DNA from: a virus
DNA length: 20,560 nucleotides
Direction: 5' to 3' (one strand)
Virus record (IMG/VR): IMGVR_UViG_3300042291_000316
Coordinates: 1-20,560 of that record
Within the stretch, counting starts at the first letter, position 1. Every line of letters begins with the position of its first letter. Both the position numbers and the translations under genes were made by a program. The notes beneath the pieces were generated by a model. It searched no databases. It saw only the letters and a list, made by a program, of their open reading frames with translations, and was not told the origin of the DNA. Shown in pieces: positions 14,832 through 20,237 of the stretch.

Positions 14832-15310
14832 TATCTTATGTTTGAGCCTATTTCTCTTGCCGGTACTCCTGCGTATTTAGTATTTGCTTTTGCCTCTCCT
14901 TTAAGAAAAGCACTTGCGCCTATCATACAATTTTCTCCGACGTGCGTAAATTGATGTAGAACTGCGTTAAGTCCTATATTAGCACCCTCGTCAATAATTG
15001 AGTGACCGCCTATCTTAGCACCGCAACTTATTGTTACATTGTCAAAGATTTGGCAATCGTGTCCGATGTGTGCGTGTTTCATTATGAAGCAACTATTACC
15101 TATAAATGTATCTATCTCAGTACCTGCGTCTATTGTTACAAGTCCTGTTATAACGTTGTTATTGCCTATATAAACTTTGCCTTTTTCTTTTTCCCAGAAC
15201 TTCTTGTGTTCTGCTTTGTCTCCTATTATACAATAAGCACCGATGTAGTTGCCATCTCCGATAATTACGTTGTCGCCAATAATAGCGGTAGGGTGAATAA
15301 AGTTTGCCAT
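14831..15310 (-). CDS. LpxA-like hexapeptide-repeat acyltransferase
   Basis: A 159-residue left-handed beta-helix protein. Hexapeptide repeats are visible from the start (HPTAIIGDNVIIGDGNYIGA) through KVYIGNNNVI, TFIGNSCFI, CQIFDNVTISCGAKIGGHS and HVGENCMIGASAFLK. The segment MKHAHIGHDCQIF carries the histidine that is catalytic in LpxA, the UDP-GlcNAc O-acyltransferase of lipid A synthesis. It is shorter than cellular LpxA (about 260 residues) and lacks the C-terminal helical domain, so it may be a sugar O-acetyltransferase instead. It starts the sugar-modifying trio. A target in host lipopolysaccharide or the phage glycan is inferred. Confidence 0.8.
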   Translation of the reverse strand: MANFIHPTAIIGDNVIIGDGNYIGAYCIIGDKAEHKKFWEKEKGKVYIGNNNVITGLVTIDAGTEIDTFIGNSCFIMKHAHIGHDCQIFDNVTISCGAKIGGHSIIDEGANIGLNAVLHQFTHVGENCMIGASAFLKGEAKANTKYAGVPAREIGSNIR

Positions 15311-15314
15311 TCTT

Positions 15315-15539
15315 TTATTTTTTAGGTTGTAAATCGTACCATTCGTAAAGCCTTTTAATCATATCAAAAATACAATGGCTGCACCATACTGTCAATATGA
15401 AATCTGGACTCATATACTTTCGGTATATATGCTCATACATTTTTAAGATGTCTAAATCTATATTCCTAACATATCCGTTCTGCACCATTTCGTAATTAGG
15501 TCTATGCAGGTCTAAATATTGGCTATGTTCTATTTCCAT
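15315..15539 (-). CDS. Hypothetical protein with two Cys, cassette member
   Basis: A 74-residue protein from the ATG at 15539 (MEIEHSQYLDLHRPNYEMVQ). The longer frame to 15662 would duplicate the coding of the membrane protein and reads Cys/Tyr-rich noise, so it is rejected. It contains DILKMYEHIYRKYMSPD and then TVWCSHCIFDMIKRLYEWYD, with a CxxC pair. The pair could bind a metal or form a disulfide. It overlaps the membrane protein gene by 10 bases and precedes the acyltransferase. Function unknown. Confidence 0.6.
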   Translation of the reverse strand: MEIEHSQYLDLHRPNYEMVQNGYVRNIDLDILKMYEHIYRKYMSPDFILTVWCSHCIFDMIKRLYEWYDLQPKK

Positions 15540-15763
15540 AAGTTCCACATTATTTTTGAAAGTAAAGGTGCTAACACTCCCGGTATAAATACAAACGCAA
15601 TAACATCTGTACATATTGCAGGTAGTAAATATAAAACTAAACCTGTCCAAGCTGCTAAACAACTCGTGCAGCTAAAAGGCTTAAAATCTAATTTCCACTT
15701 CCTATGAAATTGGTGTATCTCTACAAAGAATATTGCAAAGCATATAGCTGCTATAATTATCAT
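15530..15763 (-). CDS. Small membrane protein with CxxC, DUF1360-like in style
   Basis: A 77-residue protein with an N-terminal hydrophobic span (MIIIAAICFAIFFVEI), a basic turn (HQFHRKWKLDFKP) and the motif PFSCTSCLAAWTGL at residues 29-42, followed by one or two further spans (LYLLPAICTDVIAFVFIPGV). The PFxCxxCxxxW pattern resembles small DUF1360-type membrane proteins in which two Cys sit at the membrane face. It overlaps the sigma-like gene stop by four bases and is followed by another CxxC protein. Function unknown; an inner-membrane location is likely. Confidence 0.65.
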   Translation of the reverse strand: MIIIAAICFAIFFVEIHQFHRKWKLDFKPFSCTSCLAAWTGLVLYLLPAICTDVIAFVFIPGVLAPLLSKIMWNLWK

Positions 15764-16236
15764 TTTCTTAATTGTTTTTTTAATTCACGCTTGGTTAGTT
15801 TTAATACCCTATGTATTGTCATATAAGGTATTCCGGTTACCCTGCTCAATTCCTTTGCGTTGCAGTTATGATTAATAGCATAAAGCCTAAGTAGGTCGCT
15901 ACTAAACCAATGTAGTTTGCTCAACTCGTCTTCTACTTTGTTAAGTAAATCTTCGTCCCTATCATAAACAGGTAACTCAGCTTGTAAAGGTTTGCGGTAT
16001 AATTTATAGAATTGACTTGTATTTGATTGGGTCATATTAAGCATAGTCCTAACCAAGTAGAACCTAAGTACATTCCGGTTGTACATATCGACAAGCTTAT
16101 CTTCGTCCATCTCACATAGCACTTTAAAAATCTCGCTGCGCAGGTCGTCTTGTAAGTCCTCTGGCTGCATCTTTGCAATAGCCTCTTTAAGTTCTTGGCT
16201 ATTCCATAACTTTTCTATTATGCTATTGCGGTTCAT
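15760..16236 (-). CDS. Sigma-factor-like helix-turn-helix protein
   Basis: A 158-residue protein with the look of phage sigma-like regulators: a helical N-terminal half (DDLRSEIFKVLCEMDEDKLV) related in style to sigma region 2, and a C-terminal HTH (CNAKELSRVTGIPYMTIHRV, about residues 123-142) of region 4 type followed by a basic tail. It lacks the full -10 recognition set of a housekeeping sigma. It probably redirects host RNA polymerase or acts as an activator for later genes. It overlaps the VRR-NUC gene by 14 bases. The exact promoter class cannot be read from sequence. Confidence 0.7.
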   Translation of the reverse strand: MNRNSIIEKLWNSQELKEAIAKMQPEDLQDDLRSEIFKVLCEMDEDKLVDMYNRNVLRFYLVRTMLNMTQSNTSQFYKLYRKPLQAELPVYDRDEDLLNKVEDELSKLHWFSSDLLRLYAINHNCNAKELSRVTGIPYMTIHRVLKLTKRELKKQLRK

Positions 16237-16525
16237 ATATGTTTAGTGAAAGGTTGCCATTTTCCTCAGTTGCTATGTAACATAAACATTTACTTGCTTT
16301 TGCTAAATTCAAAAATGCTATTTGGTAACTGCTTAACTTATCGCCTGTTGCTTTTGTTTCGCAGTAAACGGCTATACCTTGATTAGTAAAACCTACTACA
16401 TCTGGAACTCCTTTTAATCCAATAAAGGTTCGACCTCTTACGGCAAGGTTATTATTTCGCCATACAAATGCCCCATTTTTATTTAGGGTCTTGATTGCTT
16501 CTTTTGTTAATTCGTTTGCCGTCAT
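16223..16525 (-). CDS. VRR-NUC domain nuclease
   Basis: A 100-residue minimal nuclease of the VRR-NUC branch of the PD-(D/E)xK superfamily. GLKGVPDVVGF holds D42 and the strand VYCETKATGDKLSSYQIAFL holds E56 and K58, followed by the conserved S/Q helix. All catalytic residues are present. Stand-alone VRR-NUC proteins in phages can cut branched DNA, such as recombination or replication intermediates, before packaging. The gene sits in the replication block after the initiator pair, consistent with that job. Confidence 0.85.
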   Translation of the reverse strand: MTANELTKEAIKTLNKNGAFVWRNNNLAVRGRTFIGLKGVPDVVGFTNQGIAVYCETKATGDKLSSYQIAFLNLAKASKCLCYIATEENGNLSLNIYEPQ

Positions 16526-16539
16526 ATTACAAAACTATA

Positions 16540-17298
16540 TTAAGAAAACGAAACTTTGCCAATTTTTATTTCTTCTTCGAAAAATAAGGCAACCGCTACG
16601 GCTCTGGCTTGATTCTTTAACCAACTTTCAGTCCATTCGTCACGGTACTGCTTTGCGGTTATTATATCCATTCTATTTGCTTTGTAGGTTATAAATTCCA
16701 TTAGTTTCTTTTTAGCCAATGCTCCATCTTCTTTTGTCCACTTCTTTATGCCTGTATCGTTTAGTTTTGTAAATACGCTCAATGGGTTAAACAACTTATC
16801 AAATGTTCGATTTTCCAACAATTTGTATTCTTGGTAACTGTAATCGATTATCTCTAAGTCAGTTAGGTGTGGTATTGCTTCTACATGTTCTTGTGGTATC
16901 ATCTTGCGTACTTCGTTTGCTTTTTTCTTATATCTTTCCATAACCTGACTAAAATATGCAGGACTAAAATTTTGGTAGTGGTCTATAAAGTCATTAGCTA
17001 CCATTTGCTTAAACGCTACCTTGACTTCGTTTATTGTGAAGTACCCATATTCCGAAATAATCCAATCTTCTAAAATCGCAAGTTTAACCTCTCCAGGATT
17101 AGTAATGCCTACAAGCTGCATCAAATAAACAAGGTTTTGTTTAAATATGGTAGAGTTGAGGCTGCGTATCCTCTCCCCCGAAAAGCCTTGCATAATCTCC
17201 CGCTCCATAGGTAGTAGAGTGGATATAGTTGTAGTTGTTAAGGTTGTCGAGTTCGTGTTTATTAAGTTTTGGCTGATTTGTTGTAATTCCTTTTGCAT
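16540..17298 (-). CDS. Replication-linked protein, possible helicase-loader position
   Basis: A 252-residue, mostly helical, polar protein. Residues 1-30 are Thr/Ser/Gln-rich and unstructured; the conserved-looking part begins MEREIMQGFSGERIRSLNST (residues 31-50). Later segments are KLAILEDWIISEYGYFTINE, HYQNFSPAYFSQVMERYKKK and a C-terminal EEEIKIGKVSF. I do not recognise a named domain. It follows the initiator gene exactly where lambda P follows O, so a helicase-loading role is possible, but no AAA+ motif is present. The start at 17298 overlaps the initiator gene by 158 bases; the ATG at 17208 (residue 31) would cut this to 68. Both frames in the overlap look coding. Confidence 0.68.
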   Translation of the reverse strand: MQKELQQISQNLINTNSTTLTTTTISTLLPMEREIMQGFSGERIRSLNSTIFKQNLVYLMQLVGITNPGEVKLAILEDWIISEYGYFTINEVKVAFKQMVANDFIDHYQNFSPAYFSQVMERYKKKANEVRKMIPQEHVEAIPHLTDLEIIDYSYQEYKLLENRTFDKLFNPLSVFTKLNDTGIKKWTKEDGALAKKKLMEFITYKANRMDIITAKQYRDEWTESWLKNQARAVAVALFFEEEIKIGKVSFS

Positions 17299-17875
17299 AT
17301 TTATTTGTGTTAGTTATCCAATTGTTCGCAGCAGCTTTCCAGTTTTTCATCGGGTTTTTGCCTACCTTCCAGCCATTGCTTTCGTAATAATTAAAGAATT
17401 TTTCTCCTTCTATTTTACCTTGCTCTATCCCTAAACGTATACTAAAATACTCTAAAACTTCTTCTAATTTACATTTGCTTTTATTAGTAATAATATCTTT
17501 ATTTATATTTTCATTTACATTTTCCATATGATGAGTCATATGATTATCCATATGAATTTCATATGATGTATTTTCAATAGTTTTTTGTTTACCTTTAATG
17601 TTATTACGCCTGGACTCAGTAAATGTTTTACGTTTATCCTTTTCAATATCAAGCCTGACATTATACCATAAACCTTCATCATCTTGTATAAATTTGCATT
17701 TCACTTGTTCCCACAAGTGACCAACCGTATGTTGTATCATATGCGTATTCATATGACCTCGATTAAATTGAAGCATTAGCAGGTCCATATATGCACCTTT
17801 TTCTTCAAATGTCATTCCCATTGTGCCACTTACATAGTCACCGGGATAAAATAAAAACGCTGGGTCTTTTGCCAT
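17141..17875 (-). CDS. Replication initiator-like protein with DUF1376-type N-terminus
   Basis: A 244-residue protein. The N-terminus (KDPAFLFYPGDYVSGTMGMT then FEEKGAYMDLLMLQF, residues 3-37) is the DUF1376 type found in phage replication proteins, probably a winged-helix DNA-binding domain. Residues 95-130 are a polar linker with repeated His-Met pairs (IHMDNHMTHHMENVN). The C-terminal part FFNYYESNGWKVGKNPMKNW (about 163-182) is a second motif common in initiators. It resembles lambda O in layout: N-terminal DNA binding, linker carrying repeats, C-terminal partner-binding part. The ATG touches a T8 run of the RNA element upstream. The linker codes for the CATATG repeats. Confidence 0.78.
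   Translation of the reverse strand: MAKDPAFLFYPGDYVSGTMGMTFEEKGAYMDLLMLQFNRGHMNTHMIQHTVGHLWEQVKCKFIQDDEGLWYNVRLDIEKDKRKTFTESRRNNIKGKQKTIENTSYEIHMDNHMTHHMENVNENINKDIITNKSKCKLEEVLEYFSIRLGIEQGKIEGEKFFNYYESNGWKVGKNPMKNWKAAANNWITNTNKYAKGITTNQPKLNKHELDNLNNYNYIHSTTYGAGDYARLFGGEDTQPQLYHI
17525..17565. repeat. Four CATATG palindromes at 12, 12 and 11 bp
   Basis: CATATG occurs at 17525, 17537, 17549 and 17560, each followed by A on the plus strand. In the initiator gene three of them read His-Met in frame, while the one at 17560 is read as Ser-Tyr-Glu in another phase. The DNA motif is thus kept even where the peptide is not. A second pair with 12-bp spacing lies at 17738 and 17750. Confidence 0.8.
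17701..17720. repeat. 8-bp inverted repeat TCACTTGT / ACAAGTGA
   Basis: TCACTTGT (17701-17708), four bases TCCC, then ACAAGTGA (17713-17720) form a perfect inverted repeat inside the initiator coding sequence, between the two CATATG groups. It could be a protein-binding site or a DNA/RNA hairpin. Confidence 0.7.
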
Positions 17876-17967
17876 AAAAAAAATAAACCCCGATAGCTGC
17901 GAACTATCAGGGTTATTATTATTTAACCACTAAACACATAGGCGGTTCGCAGTTCGTCTATGTGTCT
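17876..17967 (-). ncRNA. Two-hairpin RNA element with complementary loops and T8 end
   Basis: On the minus strand hairpin A has stem ACACATAG/CTATGTGT (17965-17958 with 17941-17934) and a 16-base loop. Hairpin B has an 11-bp stem (17914-17904 with 17896-17886) and a 7-base loop TTCGCAG. Hairpin A's loop contains CTGCGAA (17952-17946), the exact complement of loop B. Hairpin B is fully paired only as minus-strand RNA, because its one non-Watson-Crick pair is U-G there. It is followed by TTTATTTTTTTT, whose last T touches the ATG at 17875. A promoter-like element lies just upstream. Alternatives are a small RNA of about 90 bases, an attenuator of the initiator gene, or an origin structure. Confidence 0.55.
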
Positions 17968-17973
17968 TTTTTA

Positions 17974-18003
17974 CAAATATAAACTAATTTTCTGTAATTT
18001 CAA
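17974..18003 (-). promoter_or_regulatory. Promoter-like element before the two-hairpin RNA
   Basis: On the minus strand TTG (18003-18001), 19 bases and TATATTTG (17981-17974) fit the Flavobacterium-type consensus TTG-N17-23-TAnnTTTG. The -7 element lies just after the stop codon of the DnaA-like gene and would start RNA near 17967, at the foot of hairpin A. The -33 part is only three bases, so confidence is moderate. Confidence 0.48.
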
Positions 18004-18412
18004 TCTTTTGACAAATTCTTTTCATTTTGTCCTTAAACCAATCTTCCGTGTCAATTAGGTTATTTGCTTGTTTAATGTTATGAATTGCGGTAGTATGGTC
18101 TTTAGTGCCAGTATATGCGCTTATCTCTTTGAGGTTCAATTTAGTATACCTTCTAAGTAAATAAGCGGCAGCCTTGCGACCAAAGGTAGTTCGTAAAGAC
18201 CTATCCCTTCTTGATATATCGCACTCAAATACTTCCTCAACTAATTTAACGATGCTTCTCGCACCTATATCCGCACCTAAAGGCTCGTTATCTTCTATAC
18301 CTAACAACCCTAACTGCGACATCATTTCGTGCAACTTTGCGTGGGTATTACGTTGAGCATAATATAACTCCTTTAACTGTCTTATTGAAACATCTCTATT
18401 TTTCGTTAGCAT
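17984..18412 (-). CDS. Stand-alone DnaA domain IV-like DNA-binding protein
   Basis: A 142-residue protein whose C-terminal half (residues 66-128) matches the DNA-binding domain IV of the initiator DnaA: FGRKAAAYLLRRYTKLNLKE, then ISAYTGTKDHTTAIHNIKQA. The T-x-D-H-T-T-A-x-H signature reads like the DnaA box-binding loop. The N-terminal half is a helical region with no AAA+ ATPase, so it cannot remodel DNA as DnaA does. It may bind DnaA-box-like sites in phage or host DNA to direct or block initiation. It lies directly upstream of the RNA element and the initiator gene, separated from the next gene upstream by only two bases. Confidence 0.85.
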   Translation of the reverse strand: MLTKNRDVSIRQLKELYYAQRNTHAKLHEMMSQLGLLGIEDNEPLGADIGARSIVKLVEEVFECDISRRDRSLRTTFGRKAAAYLLRRYTKLNLKEISAYTGTKDHTTAIHNIKQANNLIDTEDWFKDKMKRICQKIEITEN

Positions 18413-18414
18413 AA

Positions 18415-18609
18415 TTAAAACGGCAGTCCTTCCGTATCTTCTTTAGGTTTGAAATCATTTACATAAATCTTATAATCTGGTTGTTTGTCATCTGTCTTGT
18501 AGGCATTAACCCACATTGAGTAACGTACATCATTGATTGTAAAATTAATTACTTCTCCTTTAGCGGTGGTCTTTTTCCAAGCACCTGCACTCCATTTTTT
18601 TTGTTCCAT
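18415..18609 (-). CDS. Small beta-rich protein with SSB-like acidic tail
   Basis: A 64-residue protein: WSAGAWKKTTAKGEVINFTI, then NDVRYSMWVNAYKTDDK and DYKIYVNDFKPKEDTEGLPF. The alternating strands with several aromatics could form a small OB-like or SH3-like barrel. The C-terminal tip EDTEGLPF resembles the acidic D-D-D-I-P-F tip by which bacterial single-strand DNA-binding proteins recruit partners. The gene lies between an ERF annealing protein and the DnaA-like gene, a place where phages often encode an SSB. I do not recognise a named family; the SSB idea is inference. Confidence 0.62.
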   Translation of the reverse strand: MEQKKWSAGAWKKTTAKGEVINFTINDVRYSMWVNAYKTDDKQPDYKIYVNDFKPKEDTEGLPF

Positions 18610-18611
18610 TT

Positions 18612-18821
18612 TTATTTGTTTTTAATTGAATATTTAGCTACTAATTTACTTTGTTTTTTCGTACCTACGTTAATTAATTCCGTTTGTACTTTGTAGCCTT
18701 TGCGTTTTAATTCAAACACTACGGCTGCTAATCTTAGGCTATTGTACTTCGTTAAAGCCTGGATTGGTGTCAAGGTCTTGCCCGTAAGCAAGTGGTTCAA
18801 GATTTGTTGTTGTTGTGTCAT
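18612..18821 (-). CDS. Small helix-turn-helix domain protein
   Basis: A 69-residue basic protein that reads as a winged helix-turn-helix of the small phage type: TQQQQILNHLLTGKTLTPIQ (residues 2-21), ALTKYNSLRLAAVVFELKRK (the second and recognition helices) and a beta wing YKVQTELINVGTKKQSKLVA. This is the pattern of HTH proteins (HTH_39-like) common in early regions of Bacteroidota phages. It probably binds DNA as a small regulator. Its start lies 83 bases inside the end of the preceding gene. Leader AAATCAATAACA. Confidence 0.72.
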   Translation of the reverse strand: MTQQQQILNHLLTGKTLTPIQALTKYNSLRLAAVVFELKRKGYKVQTELINVGTKKQSKLVAKYSIKNK

Positions 18822-18978
18822 TGTTATTGATTTGGTTAAAAAAAACTGGTTTGTCTAAAAGTGTTTGATATTTTTCTATAAAAATTAATAGGTCTTTATA
18901 TGCCTCTTCGTTATACCAAGCGTAATGGTAAACCTCAGCCAGAAGCATTTGCCTTTCAAATGGTAATAGTTCCCTCAT
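18739..18978 (-). CDS. Hypothetical helical protein
   Basis: A 79-residue protein starting MRELLPFERQMLLAEVYHYA, with a second helix YKDLLIFIEKYQTLLDKP and a low-complexity end of Asn/Thr (INNNDTTTTNLEP). Its ATG shares a base with the ERF stop (TAATG), so the two are coupled. The last 83 bases also code the start of the HTH protein in another frame, and the tail encoded there looks unstructured, so the shorter gene may constrain it. Function unknown. Confidence 0.58.
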   Translation of the reverse strand: MRELLPFERQMLLAEVYHYAWYNEEAYKDLLIFIEKYQTLLDKPVFFNQINNNDTTTTNLEPLAYGQDLDTNPGFNEVQ

Positions 18979-19511
18979 TAGCTTTTCTTTATTGTTTCCT
19001 TAATCTTGTTAAATTCGTCTAATGTCTTGATAGCATTGATTTTCAAGGCAGCCTTTACTTTTTGGTCTTCGGTAAACTTTGTCTTGTCAAGTGCTTCTAT
19101 CAAGAACGCTTTTTGCCCTTCGCTTACTTCGTCTTTATGCTCATTGGTAGCATCTGCATCTTTGGTGTCATCGATTGCAAAGAGTCCGTTAAGCGCATAC
19201 TTTCGAGCATACGAACTACACGCTCCGGTTAGCTGCGCTGCATCCATTCCTTTTTTATTTTCTTCTTCACGAGCAATCCCGGTGCAAGTAATGTTATCTT
19301 CTCCATTACTTAGACAAGCGGTTGCCTTTACATATACCCTACCGCCTACTTCAATTACTTCGTCGCTTAACATTAAAGCATAGCCGTATTTATGGCAGAT
19401 AGGTTTTGCTGCTTCGATTATATCTTCTGCACTTCGGTACTTGTATTTAGCAAAAGCGTTGAATTGGTTTTTAGGTGCTTTTAGTTCCTGTTGAATTTTA
19501 ATTAGGCTCAT
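18978..19511 (-). CDS. ERF-family single-strand annealing protein
   Basis: A 177-residue recombination protein of the ERF family, which pairs complementary single strands during phage recombination and replication. The family core is clear: AFAKYKYRSAEDIIEAAKPI (residues 19-38), GGRVYVKATACLSNGED, and the signature GMDAAQLTGACSSYARKYAL followed by NGLFAIDDTKDAD (about residues 88-120). A Lys/Glu-rich helical tail follows. Length is slightly short for the family, but the whole core is present. It has the leader AAAACAAATAAA and is the first recognisable enzyme of the early operon. The window holds no obvious partner exonuclease apart from the VRR-NUC protein. Confidence 0.9.
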   Translation of the reverse strand: MSLIKIQQELKAPKNQFNAFAKYKYRSAEDIIEAAKPICHKYGYALMLSDEVIEVGGRVYVKATACLSNGEDNITCTGIAREEENKKGMDAAQLTGACSSYARKYALNGLFAIDDTKDADATNEHKDEVSEGQKAFLIEALDKTKFTEDQKVKAALKINAIKTLDEFNKIKETIKKS

Positions 19512-19512
19512 T

Positions 19513-19710
19513 TTATTTGTTTTGGGTGTCTACTGAATAGTGTTCTAAAATTTCGATAATAGGTTCTTGTCTTTTCTTTAAGCTAAGAAAATACTCGTAG
19601 GCTTGTGAGTATTCCATATACATACTCATACCATCGTATTTGTTATCTACTAAAGTATAATAAAAAATAGTGCCGTCTGGCTTTGTTTCTTTTACAAATT
19701 CAATCTTCAT
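19513..19710 (-). CDS. Hypothetical small protein
   Basis: A 65-residue protein: MKIEFVKETKPDGTIFYYTL, then DNKYDGMSMYMEYSQAYEYF and a charged end. The first 30 residues look like a beta hairpin with D-G turns and the rest a helix. It overlaps the upstream gene by 11 bases and is followed within two bases by the ERF gene. I recall similar early genes in Bacteroidota phages, with no function assigned. Confidence 0.62.
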   Translation of the reverse strand: MKIEFVKETKPDGTIFYYTLVDNKYDGMSMYMEYSQAYEYFLSLKKRQEPIIEILEHYSVDTQNK

Positions 19711-19906
19711 ATTGTTCGGTTTTTAAAAGTTCAAGTTCTGCATTGTTTTCCATCCAACGAGCGAAGGTGTAATCGTCATCTTCGTAATCGTAGTTTTTAG
19801 GCAATAGAGCAGGGTCGTAGGGGTTTGATGTACTGCTATCCCCTTGCAGTAAGATGTTCCCGTATCTCTCGAATTGGAACTTCTGGTAGTAGGTTAAATG
19901 TGTCAT
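19700..19906 (-). CDS. Hypothetical acidic protein, first gene of early operon
   Basis: A 68-residue protein starting MTHLTYYQKFQFERYGNILL and ending in an acidic helix (ENNAELELLKTEQYED), with the acidic segment NYDYEDDDYTFARW in the middle. The ATG at 19906 carries the leader AAAACACAA and lies 17 bases from a strong promoter element, so it heads the early transcript. Small acidic first-expressed phage proteins often act on host enzymes or as DNA mimics; that is only a suggestion from composition and place. Confidence 0.65.
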   Translation of the reverse strand: MTHLTYYQKFQFERYGNILLQGDSSTSNPYDPALLPKNYDYEDDDYTFARWMENNAELELLKTEQYED

Positions 19907-19922
19907 TTGTGTTTTGTTTCAA

Positions 19923-19956
19923 CAAATTTACTACAATTAACAATACAAAGTTCAAA
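19923..19956 (-). promoter_or_regulatory. Bacteroidota-type early promoter (TTTG-N22-TAAATTTG)
   Basis: On the minus strand TTTG (19956-19953), 22 bases and TAAATTTG (19930-19923) fit the -33 and -7 elements, with the same 22-base spacer as the promoter at 9137-9170. The start point would be near 19917, giving a leader of about 10 bases before the ATG at 19906. It should drive the long leftward early operon. Confidence 0.74.
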
Positions 19957-20039
19957 ACTATTAAAATATTTTAAAATTATTTTTAAGGTTTGCATGAAAT
20001 TTCCTGAAAATGTATGCAGTTCGTAACATATTTATACTA

Positions 20040-20056
20040 TTATTTGTTACAAATAA
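20040..20056. promoter_or_regulatory. 17-bp palindrome, operator-like
   Basis: TTATTTGT, T, ACAAATAA is a perfect 8+1+8 palindrome about 85 bp upstream of the early promoter. The length and symmetry fit the site of a dimeric repressor. No repressor gene is in the window. Confidence 0.5.
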
Positions 20057-20237
20057 CGTGTCATATAACGGAAAAAATCCGTATTAATGTGCATTTTATC
20101 GCACATTATGTAAAGAAAAGGTATCTAATTATGTAAAATTCCGACATAAAGCGCAGCATATTGCACTTTAGATTGTGCTATTTATACGTATAATTGTACG
20201 CATATACGTACAAAAGTGTTACATATTTATATAAAAG

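Larger units (their letters stand above)
17468..17755. other. Candidate replication origin inside the initiator gene
   Basis: Within about 290 bp lie six CATATG palindromes (17525, 17537, 17549, 17560, 17738, 17750), an 8-bp inverted repeat at 17701-17720 and a very AT-rich tract at 17468-17520 beside the repeat block. The layout (iterons, AT-rich stretch, palindrome, all inside the initiator gene) is that of the lambda origin. No replication data are available, so this is inference from arrangement. Confidence 0.5.

Noticed and set aside
15002-15325. Plus-strand open frame of 107 codons
   Set aside because: It is antisense to the hexapeptide-repeat acyltransferase and reads as Tyr/Cys/Ser-rich shadow sequence.
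15540-15662. Longer version of the 74-residue cassette protein
   Set aside because: The extension lies antiphase within the membrane protein gene and reads as Cys/Tyr/Phe-rich shadow; the ATG at 15539 gives a normal 10-base overlap.
16530-16537. TAGTTTTG, a -7-like element before the VRR-NUC gene
   Set aside because: No TTG or TTTG lies at the right distance and it is only five bases from the ATG.
17934-17972. Hairpin A followed by CTTTTTT read as a plus-strand terminator
   Set aside because: There is no plus-strand gene to terminate and the stem is weak; the loop complementarity with hairpin B points to a minus-strand element.
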